A stretch of DNA of 64,000 nucleotides from Prunella strophiata (Eukaryota > Chordata > Aves > Passeriformes > Prunellidae): NCBI GenBank assembly GCA_036583965.1, contig JAZBQD010000001.1:21189569-21253568 (forward strand). Reading direction: 5' to 3'. The notes below the pieces were generated by a model, which did not search any database, was not told where the DNA came from, and saw only the letters and a list, made by a program, of their open reading frames with translations. Both the position numbers and the translations under genes were made by a program. Every line of letters starts with the position of its first letter. Position 1 is the first letter of the stretch. Shown here in pieces: positions 39,442 to 64,000 of the stretch.

Positions 39442-39805
39442 AGTGGGAGATGGGACGATTATTGTAATGCTACAGTGTATTTCATTGTTACCATCACCTC
39501 ATATAAGGATATGTTGTCACTGGGCACATTGTGGTCCTGTGGACATCAGCTTTTGAGATCCCAGGCTCCCCAGCGCGTGTTAAGAGCTGCTTGGCTCTAT
39601 GGGTGCAAACACCCAGCCATAAGGTGAGTCCCTTCCTCCACTGCATTTCTCTTCCAATCCACAACCAACTCGCAGCAGATAATGGCACCACACCGCTGTG
39701 TGTCTCTCTCCCTCCACTCCTTAAGTGCCTGTTTCTGCTTAAGTCACATCCTCACTGCTTTAACTGGGCTGCTGATTCCAGAATAAATTATTAACTTGTT
39801 ACTAC
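39442..39805 (+). other. VA opsin 3' UTR
   Basis: Sequence from the stop codon to just past AATAAA at 39782-39787, the first canonical poly(A) hexamer after the stop. The boundary is inferred. Confidence 0.6.
39782..39787 (+). terminator. Poly(A) signal AATAAA of VA opsin
   Basis: Canonical hexamer about 340 bases after the VA opsin stop codon. Confidence 0.6.
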
Positions 39806-42800
39806 ACCTCTGGTTTCAGAAGAAAGGAATACTGCTTCTGTAAACAGTGAAAACTAATGGAAATTGCCAGCTTTCTGTGTCTGTATTCCATCTCATATTT
39901 AATTCACACAATGAAGTGCAGCAATATATTAGCTTTAGTGGAATGACACTAGCACATGCAAAGCCAAACCAGGTTATGAGTGTAATAAAGACAGACTTCT
40001 GTTTTACAAAGCGTTTGGGATCATTGTATGAAATGTTGCTAAGAACTAAGCTTGTGCTAAGGCACATTGGAATTTTAATCCTATATAAAATTCATCTTTA
40101 ATTGAATGCATTTTAGGAGAAAAGGCAAAGTCTGACTGTATTTAAATGTTTTAGGATGGAATACCATTATTTCTAGAGAAGACTTTAGAACAATGCCAGC
40201 TGGAACAAATGTTGTTCCATAAAGGTATAGAGAAGCTACAGTAGCTCCACCCTGTCCAGGCCTTAGCTATAGAAATGTGATATGGAATGAACCGCCAATG
40301 GTTCAGTTTTACTTCCAAAAAATCGAATTAATTTACACAGAATAAAGAAATGTTGTTTCTACCAGATTTTTTTTTTCTGCTTTCTGTTAAGTTAATATTT
40401 GAAAAACTATATTGCCTTGAAAAAGAGTGGGACTGCCTGAGATACCTGTGGTCAAAGCTAGTCCCTAAGTAGTGCCTTGCTGACTTGGAAGTCAAGAACC
40501 ATTCCTGCAGCAGCTGGAGATGCTGGAGGGTCAGGAAAAGGTAACACAGACACCCAGCACAAAGCATATCCTGAAACCCTGGTATGTTGCAGAGACTGGT
40601 CTCTGTATGACTCCCCTGCTGGCGAGGAGGCGAGTTGTAGCTGCCTGCTGGGGTGGAGGAACAGGCTCGGGCACGTGTCCCGGAGCCACTCTGGCTTTGG
40701 CATGCCCGGTGAACTGCTTGGCCATCTGTTCCTGACCCTCACAGCACCCACACCCATGGACAGTCATGCTCTTTGTTTTGCATCTTACAAAAGCCCTTTG
40801 GACCTTTTCTACAAGGTGTCCTTTGCAGAAGAGGAGGAGAGGTTAGGAAGCATTGGATCCTTTTCTGTTTTCTGATTAGAAGGATGTTCAGATTCTGTTG
40901 CCCTGATTTCATTTTGGGATGGTAAGATCCAAAGAGAGGAGTTAGTCTACAAATAAAATCATGAGCTGCACATGTGAGAACTCACTGCAAAAGACTACAG
41001 TTTTCCTATTCCTATATCTCACAAAATTTCATGAGGTGACTGCCTTTTAGAGTGTAATTTTGGCTTGAAATTTTGCAGGGCTCAATCTTAAACACAAATG
41101 TTGAGCCTTATTCTGACAGACACATTCTTTACCATTCCTTAATCCTGTGTCATCTGTAGCAGAACAATAAACAGATGTACATGCCTTTTTAAAGTGTTTT
41201 GGAAATACTGTGAGATAGGAAGAGTATAATATTCAGTTATTAATTCTATGCACCTTTTTGTGCTCATTAGTCCATTAAAACAGCCAGATATGATTTGAAA
41301 GTGAAAATTCTTGCATTTAAGACTCAGATTTTCTCTTTCAAGGATATATTGACCTAGGTTAATCACAAGTTAATGGTATTACATATATTAAATCATGGAG
41401 AATTGGCAGAAGTGCTAGCGTTTAATTAAAAGCAACAGAATTATTTTATCTCTGGAGAAGGTGAGGATATGTAAAGTATAGTTCTGTAGTACAAAATAAA
41501 GCAACAAAAATTAAATAATTCCAAAGAAAAAAACAATTCATTTTAAAAATGCATGGAATTGATGTAAAAATGTATGGAAAGCAGTAGAAAACAGCAAGCT
41601 GTCTCTGTGACCCATCTCTGATAGAAACAAGGAATAATAGAATCAATGGGTATTTTCATCTTAAAATGTCTTCAGTAATGCTTTTCAGGAGGAGGAGGGT
41701 ATCTTTTTCCTACTTACTGGTCAGAAAGTACATTTTAAAAAGTGTGAACACCTTGATACATTGTCATGGTGGGCCAACCAGAACAGTATCAGCCTGGGAG
41801 CAAAGTATTACAGGGCTCCCAGGAGCTGGTTGTTAAGTCTTTCAATGTAACACAATAAAAAAATCTTTTAGAACTACAAACAAAACTAGGGCTTCAGAGC
41901 TGCGCATAGTGATTAAAGGGACACATTTTTTCAGTATGTGGTAAGAGCATGACATGAACATTTTACTGTATACAAAAAGTAATTTAGGCAATGGATGTTT
42001 TTAAGACCTTAAGATTTCATGAATAAAAGGTGTTAACACTGCCAAAGTCAGCTTGCTTACACTTGATTGGGAGCTAATAAACAGCATCTTGTGTCCTTGA
42101 ATTTTCATTTTACCACCAAGAGTATGCCTAGAAATCACATTCCTTAAAAAAATTTGTAGCTTTGTCTATTGTTTGCAAAACTAGCAATGTAACACTACAC
42201 CACTTTCTGCTTTGTGATCATTGCATTTTAATGATGTAACCTGGAGAAAGATACTGCCCTTCCTACAAATCTTCCATGGCATAGGGGGATAATTGCTTTG
42301 TGTTTTTTCTTAAAAATGTCAGCAATACTTCATCAATCTACTTGTTTGTAATGGAAATAGGGTTTTTTTTGTTTGGTTTTTTAAATATAAATGATGGTTG
42401 CCATAAGAGTTACTGTTGTGTTATGAGGTCATGTTGGTTCCTTTGGGATAACAGTAAGAAAGGCACAGACACTGAAGCCTAGCTAAATGATTCACTGAGT
42501 GAAAACCAGAAATTATGGAAAAGATAACAGCAATCTTAGGACCCTTCTGGTGCTGGACACCTCATGTTTCAGCATGAAATTAACCTCTCCTTTTAGGTCA
42601 TGACACGCTACCCAGACCCTATCCAAGACGAAATATTCTAACCTTGTTCTTGATGTCTTTATGGTATGTTCAAGTGAACAGTTACCCATCTTGTGCTTGT
42701 ACAATGCTGGACTTTCTAGTTGGCACATCATGGTTCTCTCTCACTAGGAATGAGCCCATACAGATGCATTTTTAAGGCAAGTGTATCCTGACATCACAGC

Positions 42801-43794
42801 ATGTGCACAGGATATGGAGTGGTCACTCAAGCTAATTAACAGGTCTGTAGAGCTGAGGCCTCTGTTTAAAATCAAACATCTCCTTGTTTCCATGTCTTCT
42901 GCTGTGGCCCATCAGAGCTACTCTGCATTTATAGTTGTGTCAGCTCTTTCTCGTGGAAAAACTAACATATAAATCTGTTCTTAAAGTTGTATATTCTTGA
43001 GAAAAAACCCTGAACAAACAAGTGGATTTGATCATGGGGGAAAATATCCAAAATAGCTTCCAAAAATCATTTCAGTAAGAGATAAAATACTGAGGTTTGA
43101 AAGTACATTGTCCAAGCTATTTTTCATAACCTCAAATTTAGAGAAAGGATACATTTTAAAAGGTCATAAAATCAGCTCACATCATCACCCACTTGCAGGG
43201 ATGGTGGGGAAAGCTTAGACACTGAACGTAGTGCTGGTGCACTTTACAAAATGTTCATGTTCTTGTTTTGACAACAAACAGCACAGCTTCTCTGGGGATT
43301 CCTTACTGCTTTTTGAAGATACAAATGCCTTAACATACAGATTTTGTTTCTCCTAAAACCACATGTACTGCAGAGCACTGCTGGAGGAGTTCTTGTTCAA
43401 AGTTCAATAGCATGGAGAGGGGCAAAGATTGTTATTGAAGATCAGCTCTACCAGAAGTTCACCATAAACCAGATAATTCCTCTGCTCTGATGCAGATTAG
43501 CTTCTAAATCATCTGTTTGTATATCATTATCAACAGATAAATTAACATAACATTATAAAGCAATTATAATTGCTCCTTTTGCAAATATTTTTGCCTTGTT
43601 TTTCGGTAAAAATGCACTTAACCACCTATCTGAGTTTCTTTCACTTTTGAGTGATAAGGCCTTGCCCTTACCCACACTGAACCTTTATTGCCAAGGGCTC
43701 TGAAAGCAAAAATGCAACTATCAATCAAACCAAGTTTTAGAAACACATTTCTCTCTGTTTCTGATTTTGGATGAAATATTAATTCCTGGGGTGG

Positions 43795-43917
43795 TTTTTT
43801 TTTGTTTTTGTGGTTTTGGTTTTTTTGTTGTTGTTGTTGTTTTGGTGGGTTTTTTTGGTTTGTTTTTTTTCTTTTTTTTTTTTTTCTTTTTTTTGGTTGT
43901 TGTTGTTGTTGTTGTTT
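43795..43917. repeat. T-rich / (GTT)n simple repeat
   Basis: Long T runs alternate with GTTGTTGTT arrays. The coding-like frames across it are low-complexity artefacts. Confidence 0.9.
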
Positions 43918-46900
43918 CCTGCTTTCTCTTCCATTAGTTTCTTCACTGCATTCAGAGCAACACCTCCAAAATAAAACATTTCTAATATTCTCCCTCTGGT
44001 TGCTCTTACCTGCAGATCTGACATCCCACTCAGAGGAGACTCCTTCCCTCAACAAATGCACTGCAAAGGAGAGAAGGGTTTTACAGTGAGATGAGGTCTA
44101 AGCTTAAGCAGGTTCAGCATTCACATATGTTTAGAGTGTCCATGATGCTCCTCCACCAGCCTGAGTGTTCCCACAGATATACACAGGGCAGACATATTTG
44201 ACATATTTGTTCACAGTCTAGCTAGAGGAATAATATACATATTATAATATGGCTAGAACATTTCTGTTTAATTATGACCTCAGAGAAAATTATTATCCAA
44301 GAAAACAGAGTCATGAACATTAACAATAATTCTCATCTCAATTATTGAGAAATATAATTTTAAATGATTGGTGGAGAGAAGATTCCTAGAAAATTTATTA
44401 TAATGTTCTTTATTATAATACTTAGTATTATAGATTGTACTATTTTTTCTCTTTATTACATTATATTGAAGTCTCTTTCCTTTTCTATGTCACAAATAGT
44501 TAAAAATCTGTAAGAGAATTTAAGGGCCTTTCAGCAATTTGGCACACTAGTTTTATCTCAACTATTATCTAGCTGCATCAAGATATTAATGTAGTCATCT
44601 CTCTTTAGTCTCAATGAATTACTATAAAAATGTCAAACAATTAGATTATATTGGCCAACACAGCCCTGTTTGATTGAGTACAGATGTAGGCCATGTCCCT
44701 TGAATCATGCGGATGAAGAAGCAGAAAGGTTTGTGGAATTCCAGTGTAAATTTATTTCAATGTGCATCCCATTTCAGATTCTAATGCCGTCTTGCAATAC
44801 TAGTAACAAAAAAAAAAAAAAAAAAAGCTAAATAGGTATTTTCAGATTAAATAAAAGTAAATGTCATTCAGGACAAATACCAATGAACACTGTTGGAGGA
44901 GAAAAAACTGAAAACTATAAAACTAGCACAGAAGCCATAGTGCTGGTACAAACATAGATACTGCCCAAGGGCACAGATGCGACTATACCAAAGGAGCAAA
45001 ACAAACATTTCTTTTACTTACGGGAATAGTAGTGCTTAAATTCTGTTTCTGCTGGACCAGAAAATGTAGTATATGCTTTTGTGTCAGGAAGACAACCAGT
45101 GTATAAATACTTGATAGCAATACCTGGTTACAAATATATCAGTGTTGGCTTCTGTGCCATTCTGGTGATCACTAGGACTGTGTCTTCCTTTTTCTGCGTA
45201 CACAGACTGTGCATCCATGCATGTGCAGGCCCATCATGGAGAAAATCTGCAAGGGAAAAATCCTTACAGATTAAATACCTCTCAATTATCTGATGCCCAC
45301 ACAGGTCACATGTGATGAAAAGATAAAGTTATGCTGTTGTAACTTAAAAGATGGAAACAGTTTGTTCCATATATGATAAAAACTCAGAAGATAGTTACGT
45401 CAGTGATATTTTGCTACAGCACACACACCATAAGCAAAGCACACTGGCAGTGTGTGTCCATGGTGAAGTCTGCCTCAGCTGAAGAAGTCTGTTCCCACTC
45501 TGTGCCTGCACCTCTGCATCCATGTGTACCTGAGCTTCTTTAGCAGTGTAGGAGAAATCATACTCCTGTGCTTTTAGTGGCAGTGACAGGATTACTTGCT
45601 AATCATCAGAAAAAAAAATGGTCCAGAGAGGCTCAGATGCAGAATGACAAGGTAGGAACTCTATGTCAGTACATAGTGATCTATGCAATTTAGCTCCTGC
45701 CTCACTGTCAGGATTACCCAAAGTACAGATGGTCATCTACATACCTCAGCTGCAGCGTACTCCATACTCTGTTTCTACTCTGTAACCTACTTCAAGAGTT
45801 ACAGGTTCAGATAAATTCTGAGGACATGACAGAACTGCAAATATTTCTGAAACCCGTTATTTTGTTCCATCAGGAAATCTTAGTTAATTCTCTCCACTGG
45901 TGTATTGACAGGTAATTAATACACATCAGTGGGAGAACAGACTGTTTTGGCTGCTTTTACAATGCTGAGAACTCCAGCAGACAAGCTCATACTACCAGAA
46001 TGAAGATCAAGATGTCTGCTCTGAGCAGATTAAATGTTTTCATCACAAACTTGTTTCCTTACATTCTTCTTCCAGGATATTGCAGATTACAGGTCTTAAC
46101 TGTAATTCCACTGTCACTGTTCTCTCATCAAACTCACTTTGTACTTAAGAGGTTGTTCTCCAAGTCATTGCCTGCAGTTTTCCAAATGAACACTTCTGTC
46201 CTACAATATGAAACTGTTCTCCTTTACTGATGGATTATGATCATGTCTTCATTGCACTAATCAAAACACATTGGGAGCATTGATCTCTTTCCTAAAATTT
46301 TAGCATCAAAAAGAAGACAGAGAAGAGCAGTGTGGACACTGTTGCTATGACATAAATTTCATCTACTACCCATTATCCAGTCAGATAATAAAACACCTGT
46401 ATTACATAATATTTTCACACAGAAGCCAGTACAGTTTATAATTGTCAAGGGAAATTGCCATCTGCACTTCTGAAAAACTCAGGTTTGTTTTGGTTTCTTT
46501 CTTTGCTTTCTGGACCTTTCCCTGAACTTCTTTCACAATTGACATACTTGGGCAAAATCAAGAAAAAACCCACTCAAAATTAAAAATAATTTTAGACAAT
46601 AATGAATCTGACTCTTCAGTTTACTTCACTGCTATTATCTGCAGCTTATCTCAGTGCTATCTTATACCTATAGCACAAAAGCTATGTCAACTTGGAATTA
46701 TGAAATTGTTGATTATGGTTATGGTAGGCCCATAAAAACCAGAAGTCTTAACCATCCACCTTGCTAAGAAACTTATGACATTAACTTCAATTTCTTTAAG
46801 AAAATTAAGTCATAAAAAAAGCCAGAACATAATAAAAATATTTTTAGATGCCTTTTCAGGAAATAAACATAAATCTTAATTAGTCAGTCCTGATTTCTGG

Positions 46901-49104
46901 AAAAGCTGTACATCTTTGTAAACACCTAGTTTCTCCTAACAACTTCAAATGCTAAATGTCAAGTATGAGACTATCAAGAAAAGTGACAAGTCATGAACAT
47001 TCAGTTACAGGAAAGGACTCTGTACTCAAGCTCAGTATTAACCCACTTTCAATTTAATCTTGAGTTTTCACCCTCTTCTGCTATCATGTGTGAGGCTGAA
47101 GTGTTATATGAAACAAAGGGAAAAGAAATCACAGTAGTTATTCAGTGACAAATATCTTCCTAAATATTTCCCATAGTAATGGACACTGACACAAAACACC
47201 CTTTTAATTTCTTGTACCTTCCTAGCCCAAAATATTGGCCTTTACTTCTGAAAGGGGTCCTTATTTTGTTGGCTTCAACTGTTTGAACTCAGCACTGACT
47301 TCGAGCACTCTTTGGGCAGAGGAAGAACATTTCTTCATAGATAGACTATTGCATTTACAATGTTTATTTTAGCATATTTAAAACTATACATACATATAAT
47401 AATAGGTATCAAGATTCATATTTCAGGGAATATTAGAATTGATATTTTATCCACCAGCAATATTGTTAACATTCCATACTGCATTTTTATAAAAATGACA
47501 TTAAGTGATCTAAAATTGTTCCTCTTAAGTTGTAAGTAACCATAAGCCTTAAGTAAGCATCTGGAAAACGGCAATATATTAAATACATTTCCTCTCTTCT
47601 TATTCTGAAGTGAAGACTGTTGTGCCTGCTACTTTTGAAAATGCTACTACCATGTTTCTGAAAGATCCCACACCTCTTCTATTGCTGGCTGAGAAGTATT
47701 CCATCAATTTATCACCTGAGTACCAGTCTGGGTCTTCCACCAACCAGTAAATATTTCAGGGCACATAGGCATGCCTTCAATTTTAACATGACCACATCCT
47801 TAAAACCCATGCTGATAACTGTCACTATATCCACACAAAGACACTGCATTTGGAGGCCTGAATTAATACCCAAGAGGGATTTTAAGGGATGCGTGACTTC
47901 CTGGTGACTTTACAGTGATCAGTTGGTCTTTCATCCACACACAAGAGAAGAAAAGATTTACACTCATATAGGATGGTTGAATTTCCTCTGATACCCTATT
48001 TTGGAAGACCTTCCAGGTCAGACAGTACCAAAGCACAGGTTGGAAGGCTTAGAAGGTTGTAAAATCACAAAATTACTGTTCAGACTCAAGATGAATGTTC
48101 TTAAATAATTATGGGAATGATCTGTACACCACACTCAAATCTGCTCTAATTTCTCTGCCTACAAACACCTGCAGCAGCAGCTGCTCTGTTTTGGTGTCTG
48201 CTCCACTACATCCCTTTGCAAAGCAGGGACAGCAGACTTGCTGGCAGGACCAACCACGGCAGCTCTGGAGAGAGACACACATGTGACATGAAATCCTTGA
48301 ATGGCTGCTTAAGGAAGTATAATTTTAAAGAGGTCACACCAGGGACTAATGACAGAGCTTCTCCTTTTTTGTTTATCATTTTGTAGCAAACTTGCTGCAG
48401 CTCTTTACTGCAGACAATTTAGAACCACACACTTTTCTTGGATGGCTATGTACAACTCAAATTATCTTCTTGTCCTAGAATATGATCAATAAATTCACCA
48501 TGATTTTTTTCTTCCTCACATTTTTCAGATTACATAAATTTTAGCTGACCAATTCTTTTCATGCTAAAATATATTATGAAATGTCATTTCTGTTATAAAA
48601 GCTAATTGATAGTGTGATTTGTTATGTTGCTAAGACATAATTCAGAAAGTTATTTTAAAGCTCTTGATACATGGAATAGCACTAACTGCTTAATATTTCT
48701 TGTATGAATGAATACAGTGCATGGGAATGATGTAGTGCCACGTAGATGAAATATTTTCAGAAGCTCTTATTCTTGTTGTTTGGGCTTGTGCCAATGTCAT
48801 TCGACAAGAGAACTCATACGTCCTAAGGTGTATCTACTGTAATTTATTTCTGGGTCATTAGTTGGTAAGATTTTTTTCCTCCAGGCTGCTGAACATTATA
48901 TAATATTGTAAAAATTAAGAGGTCATAGTCAAATAAATGAATACTTTTGAATTCTTTAAAAAAATCAGATAGGTATTTTAAATTTTAAAATAATTTAATA
49001 TTTTTGTTTCATTAAAACAACTTACTGATTAATATAATAAAAATAATTTCTCACTCTTGTGAAAGTGCAGATGGAGAACTGCATCTAGCTCAAGAGTTTC
49101 CAGT

Positions 49105-49352
49105 ATAAGAGTGAGTCCAGAGGAGGCCCCAGAGCTGCTCCAGGGCTGGAGCCCCTCAGGAGCCAGGCTGGGACACCTGGGGGTGCTCACCTGGAGAGGA
49201 GAAGGCTCCAGGGAGAGCTCAGAGCCCTGCCAGGGCCTGAAGGGGCTCCAGGAGAGCTGGAGAGGGACTGGGGACAAGGATGGAGGGACAGGACCCAGGG
49301 AATGGCTCCCACTGCCAGAAGGCAGGGATGGATGGGAGATTGGGAAGGAATT
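49105..49352 (+). mobile_element. CR1 LINE fragment
   Basis: Recognisable CR1 3' region: AGGAGAAGGCTCCAGGGAGA, then CAGGGCCTGAAGGGGCTCCA and GGAGAGCTGGAGAGGGACTG, then GATGGGAGATTGGGAAGG. It breaks off before the usual 3' terminus and lies just beyond the CFAP46 3' end. Confidence 0.88.
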
Positions 49353-49414
49353 ATGTTGTGAATGTTATTAAAGAAAAACACAGGAAAATAAAGAAAGCAA
49401 AAATTATTAACCAT

Positions 49415-49420
49415 TTTATT
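49415..49420 (-). terminator. Poly(A) signal AATAAA, probable CFAP46 3' end
   Basis: TTTATT on + reads AATAAA on the gene strand, about 400 bases after the CFAP46 stop. I saw no nearer canonical hexamer. Confidence 0.55.
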
Positions 49421-49822
49421 TAACACTAATTAGTTTTCTTATTAAACTACAACTTCCTCCACATAAAAAGATCAGTTAATTCAGAATAAGGTCATTTGGT
49501 AAATTTTCTAGCTATGTTTCTGATGAATTGTCCATGTCAAAATAAAATACATCAAGGAAATGTTTTTCCAAATGGAAGCACTGACATTGATACATTCCAA
49601 TTCCATTCATGCATCAAGCCCACTTTTCTTTAAAATATGTTGATACTTATAAAATTTTTAAAGGATTCACTAAGTTAAAAAAACCTTAGATCACTAACTA
49701 AAATTTCTAAACTATATATTCTATTTTCCTGACATTCTAGTATCAAACTTTACATCTGAAACAGCAATATGCACATTTTCTTAATCTCACCTCTCCTTAG
49801 ATCAACATGAAATTGACACAAA

Positions 49823-63128
<13,306 letters not shown>

Positions 63129-64000
63129 CTGGCCATAGGCAAGAGAAAGTGATCATCAACACTTCAACCGTCTGCAATACTCGGTATTTTAACAGAAAGA
63201 TGGTAACATGATAAATAAAACAGAATTATAATTCAAGAACCAGATTTGTCAATGTGCAGGGTAACCCAGACTGTTATTGTATCCTATATCTATCTGTGCC
63301 CAAAATTGTCACTGTTTTTCAAGCCCTGCAGCTGGAACCAGAACCACAGGACAGGGGAGTACCAGCCCCCTGTAAAAGTCAGTCGCCCAAGCAGAGCTCT
63401 CTTGCCTCTCTCTTGTCCCTTGGCTTTTACAGTAGAGCTGAGGCAGTGCAGGTGGATTTTCTCTTGCATTTTGTTTGGGGGTTGCCATGAGTGGGGTTCC
63501 CCTCCCCTCCTTGCTCCCCCCACCCCCTAGGCTACATTTCACAGTCCTGAGCGTCCTCAGGGCAAATTCCACACGTGCCTGTCTGCAGCCCACATCAAGA
63601 GAGAGGAGCAGAGTGGCCCTGCTCTGTGTGGTCACCCCAGAGTGCCCAGCCTAGGTGAGAAGGCACCAAGTTTCCCCAGCCAGCTGCTCTGCCATCTTCT
63701 CTTGAGAGGAAGGCAAAGTCCCAAGTTCTAGCCCTTCACCAAGTGCCAGTCGCCAGAGCGTGCCAGCTGCCTGAAATCTCTGAAATATGGCACATTTTCA
63801 AGTAAACTGATCTCAACTGCATAATTTTAATTCTGATTAACTACCAAACATTTCAAAGCTCCTGAATGACAAATACAGCAACTATAGCACAGTAAGACTG
63901 AATTTTGAAGCAGAGTACAAAGCATATAGTAACTGTGAAGACTAGGGATGCCATACTTGGAATTAACTGAAAAATTCTGCATAAAGAAGGTCTATCATAT
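63129..64000 (-). other. CFAP46 intron reaching the window edge
   Basis: No further exon can be supported. The stretch 63300-63780 is clearly more GC-rich than its surroundings and may be a repeat insertion, for example an LTR, but I do not recognise the family. Confidence 0.6.

Larger units (their letters stand above)
39806..49395. other. Intergenic region between VA opsin and CFAP46
   Basis: Roughly 9.6 kb of AT-rich DNA between convergent genes. It contains a T/G-rich simple repeat (43795-43917), an A tract (44808-44826) and a CR1 fragment (49105-49352). The more GC-rich patch at 40480-40880 has an open frame of 132 codons with no recognisable domain. No gene is supported. Confidence 0.7.

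Noticed and set aside
40477..40875. 132-codon open frame in the VA opsin to CFAP46 gap
   Set aside because: An antisense frame is open over the same stretch, composition is only mildly GC-rich, and no protein family is recognisable.
43618..44089. Open frames rich in Lys/Asn/Gln or Phe/Cys
   Set aside because: They are translations of a T-rich/(GTT)n simple repeat.
49029..49426. Short open frames on both strands near 49.1-49.4 kb
   Set aside because: The sequence is a CR1 retrotransposon fragment.

Overview
The window comes from a bird nuclear genome, most likely a passerine, though the order of bird is an inference. Evidence for this is split vertebrate genes with GT-AG introns, several CR1-type LINE 3' ends (the dominant bird retrotransposon), very GC-rich CpG-dense minisatellites, and an intact vertebrate ancient (VA) opsin gene, which birds keep and placental mammals lack. 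I reconstructed four protein genes exon by exon. Reading phase is continuous across every proposed splice junction.

Layout: (1) about 1-13270, + strand: the last three coding exons, introns and long 3' UTR of INPP5A, a type I inositol polyphosphate 5-phosphatase ending in the CaaX box CVVQ. (2) 13560-15280: a CpG island with a 43-base A tract, lying between the convergent 3' ends of INPP5A and NKX6-2. (3) 15270-17630, - strand: a complete three-exon NKX6-2 homeobox gene (278 aa). (4) 18047-19463 and 21491-23009: two unrelated GC-rich minisatellites just upstream of NKX6-2, separated by a CpG island and a short stretch of ordinary composition. They keep long frames open on both strands, but these frames are not genes. 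(5) 23010-32750: intergenic DNA with two CR1 remnants and small inverted and direct repeats. (6) 32787-39441, + strand: a complete five-exon VA opsin gene (386 aa) with every key opsin residue present. (7) about 39800-49400: gene-poor DNA with one CR1 piece. (8) 49823-63128, - strand: the last twelve coding exons (398 codons) of CFAP46, a cilia and flagella central-apparatus protein; the rest of the gene lies beyond the right edge.

The genes do not form an operon-like unit. INPP5A is a broadly acting signalling enzyme. NKX6-2 is a developmental transcription factor whose regulatory DNA may extend into neighbouring introns. VA opsin is a deep-brain photoreceptor. CFAP46 is axonemal. The points most worth a second look are the array of about a hundred GC-box/G-quadruplex repeats starting some 400 bases upstream of the NKX6-2 start codon, an in-frame read-through of VA opsin intron 4 that would give a different C-terminal tail, a CHAT-like fold that appears to have lost its catalytic residues at the C-terminus of CFAP46, and a possible unannotated first exon in the CpG island between the two minisatellites. 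I saw no clearly new biological system.
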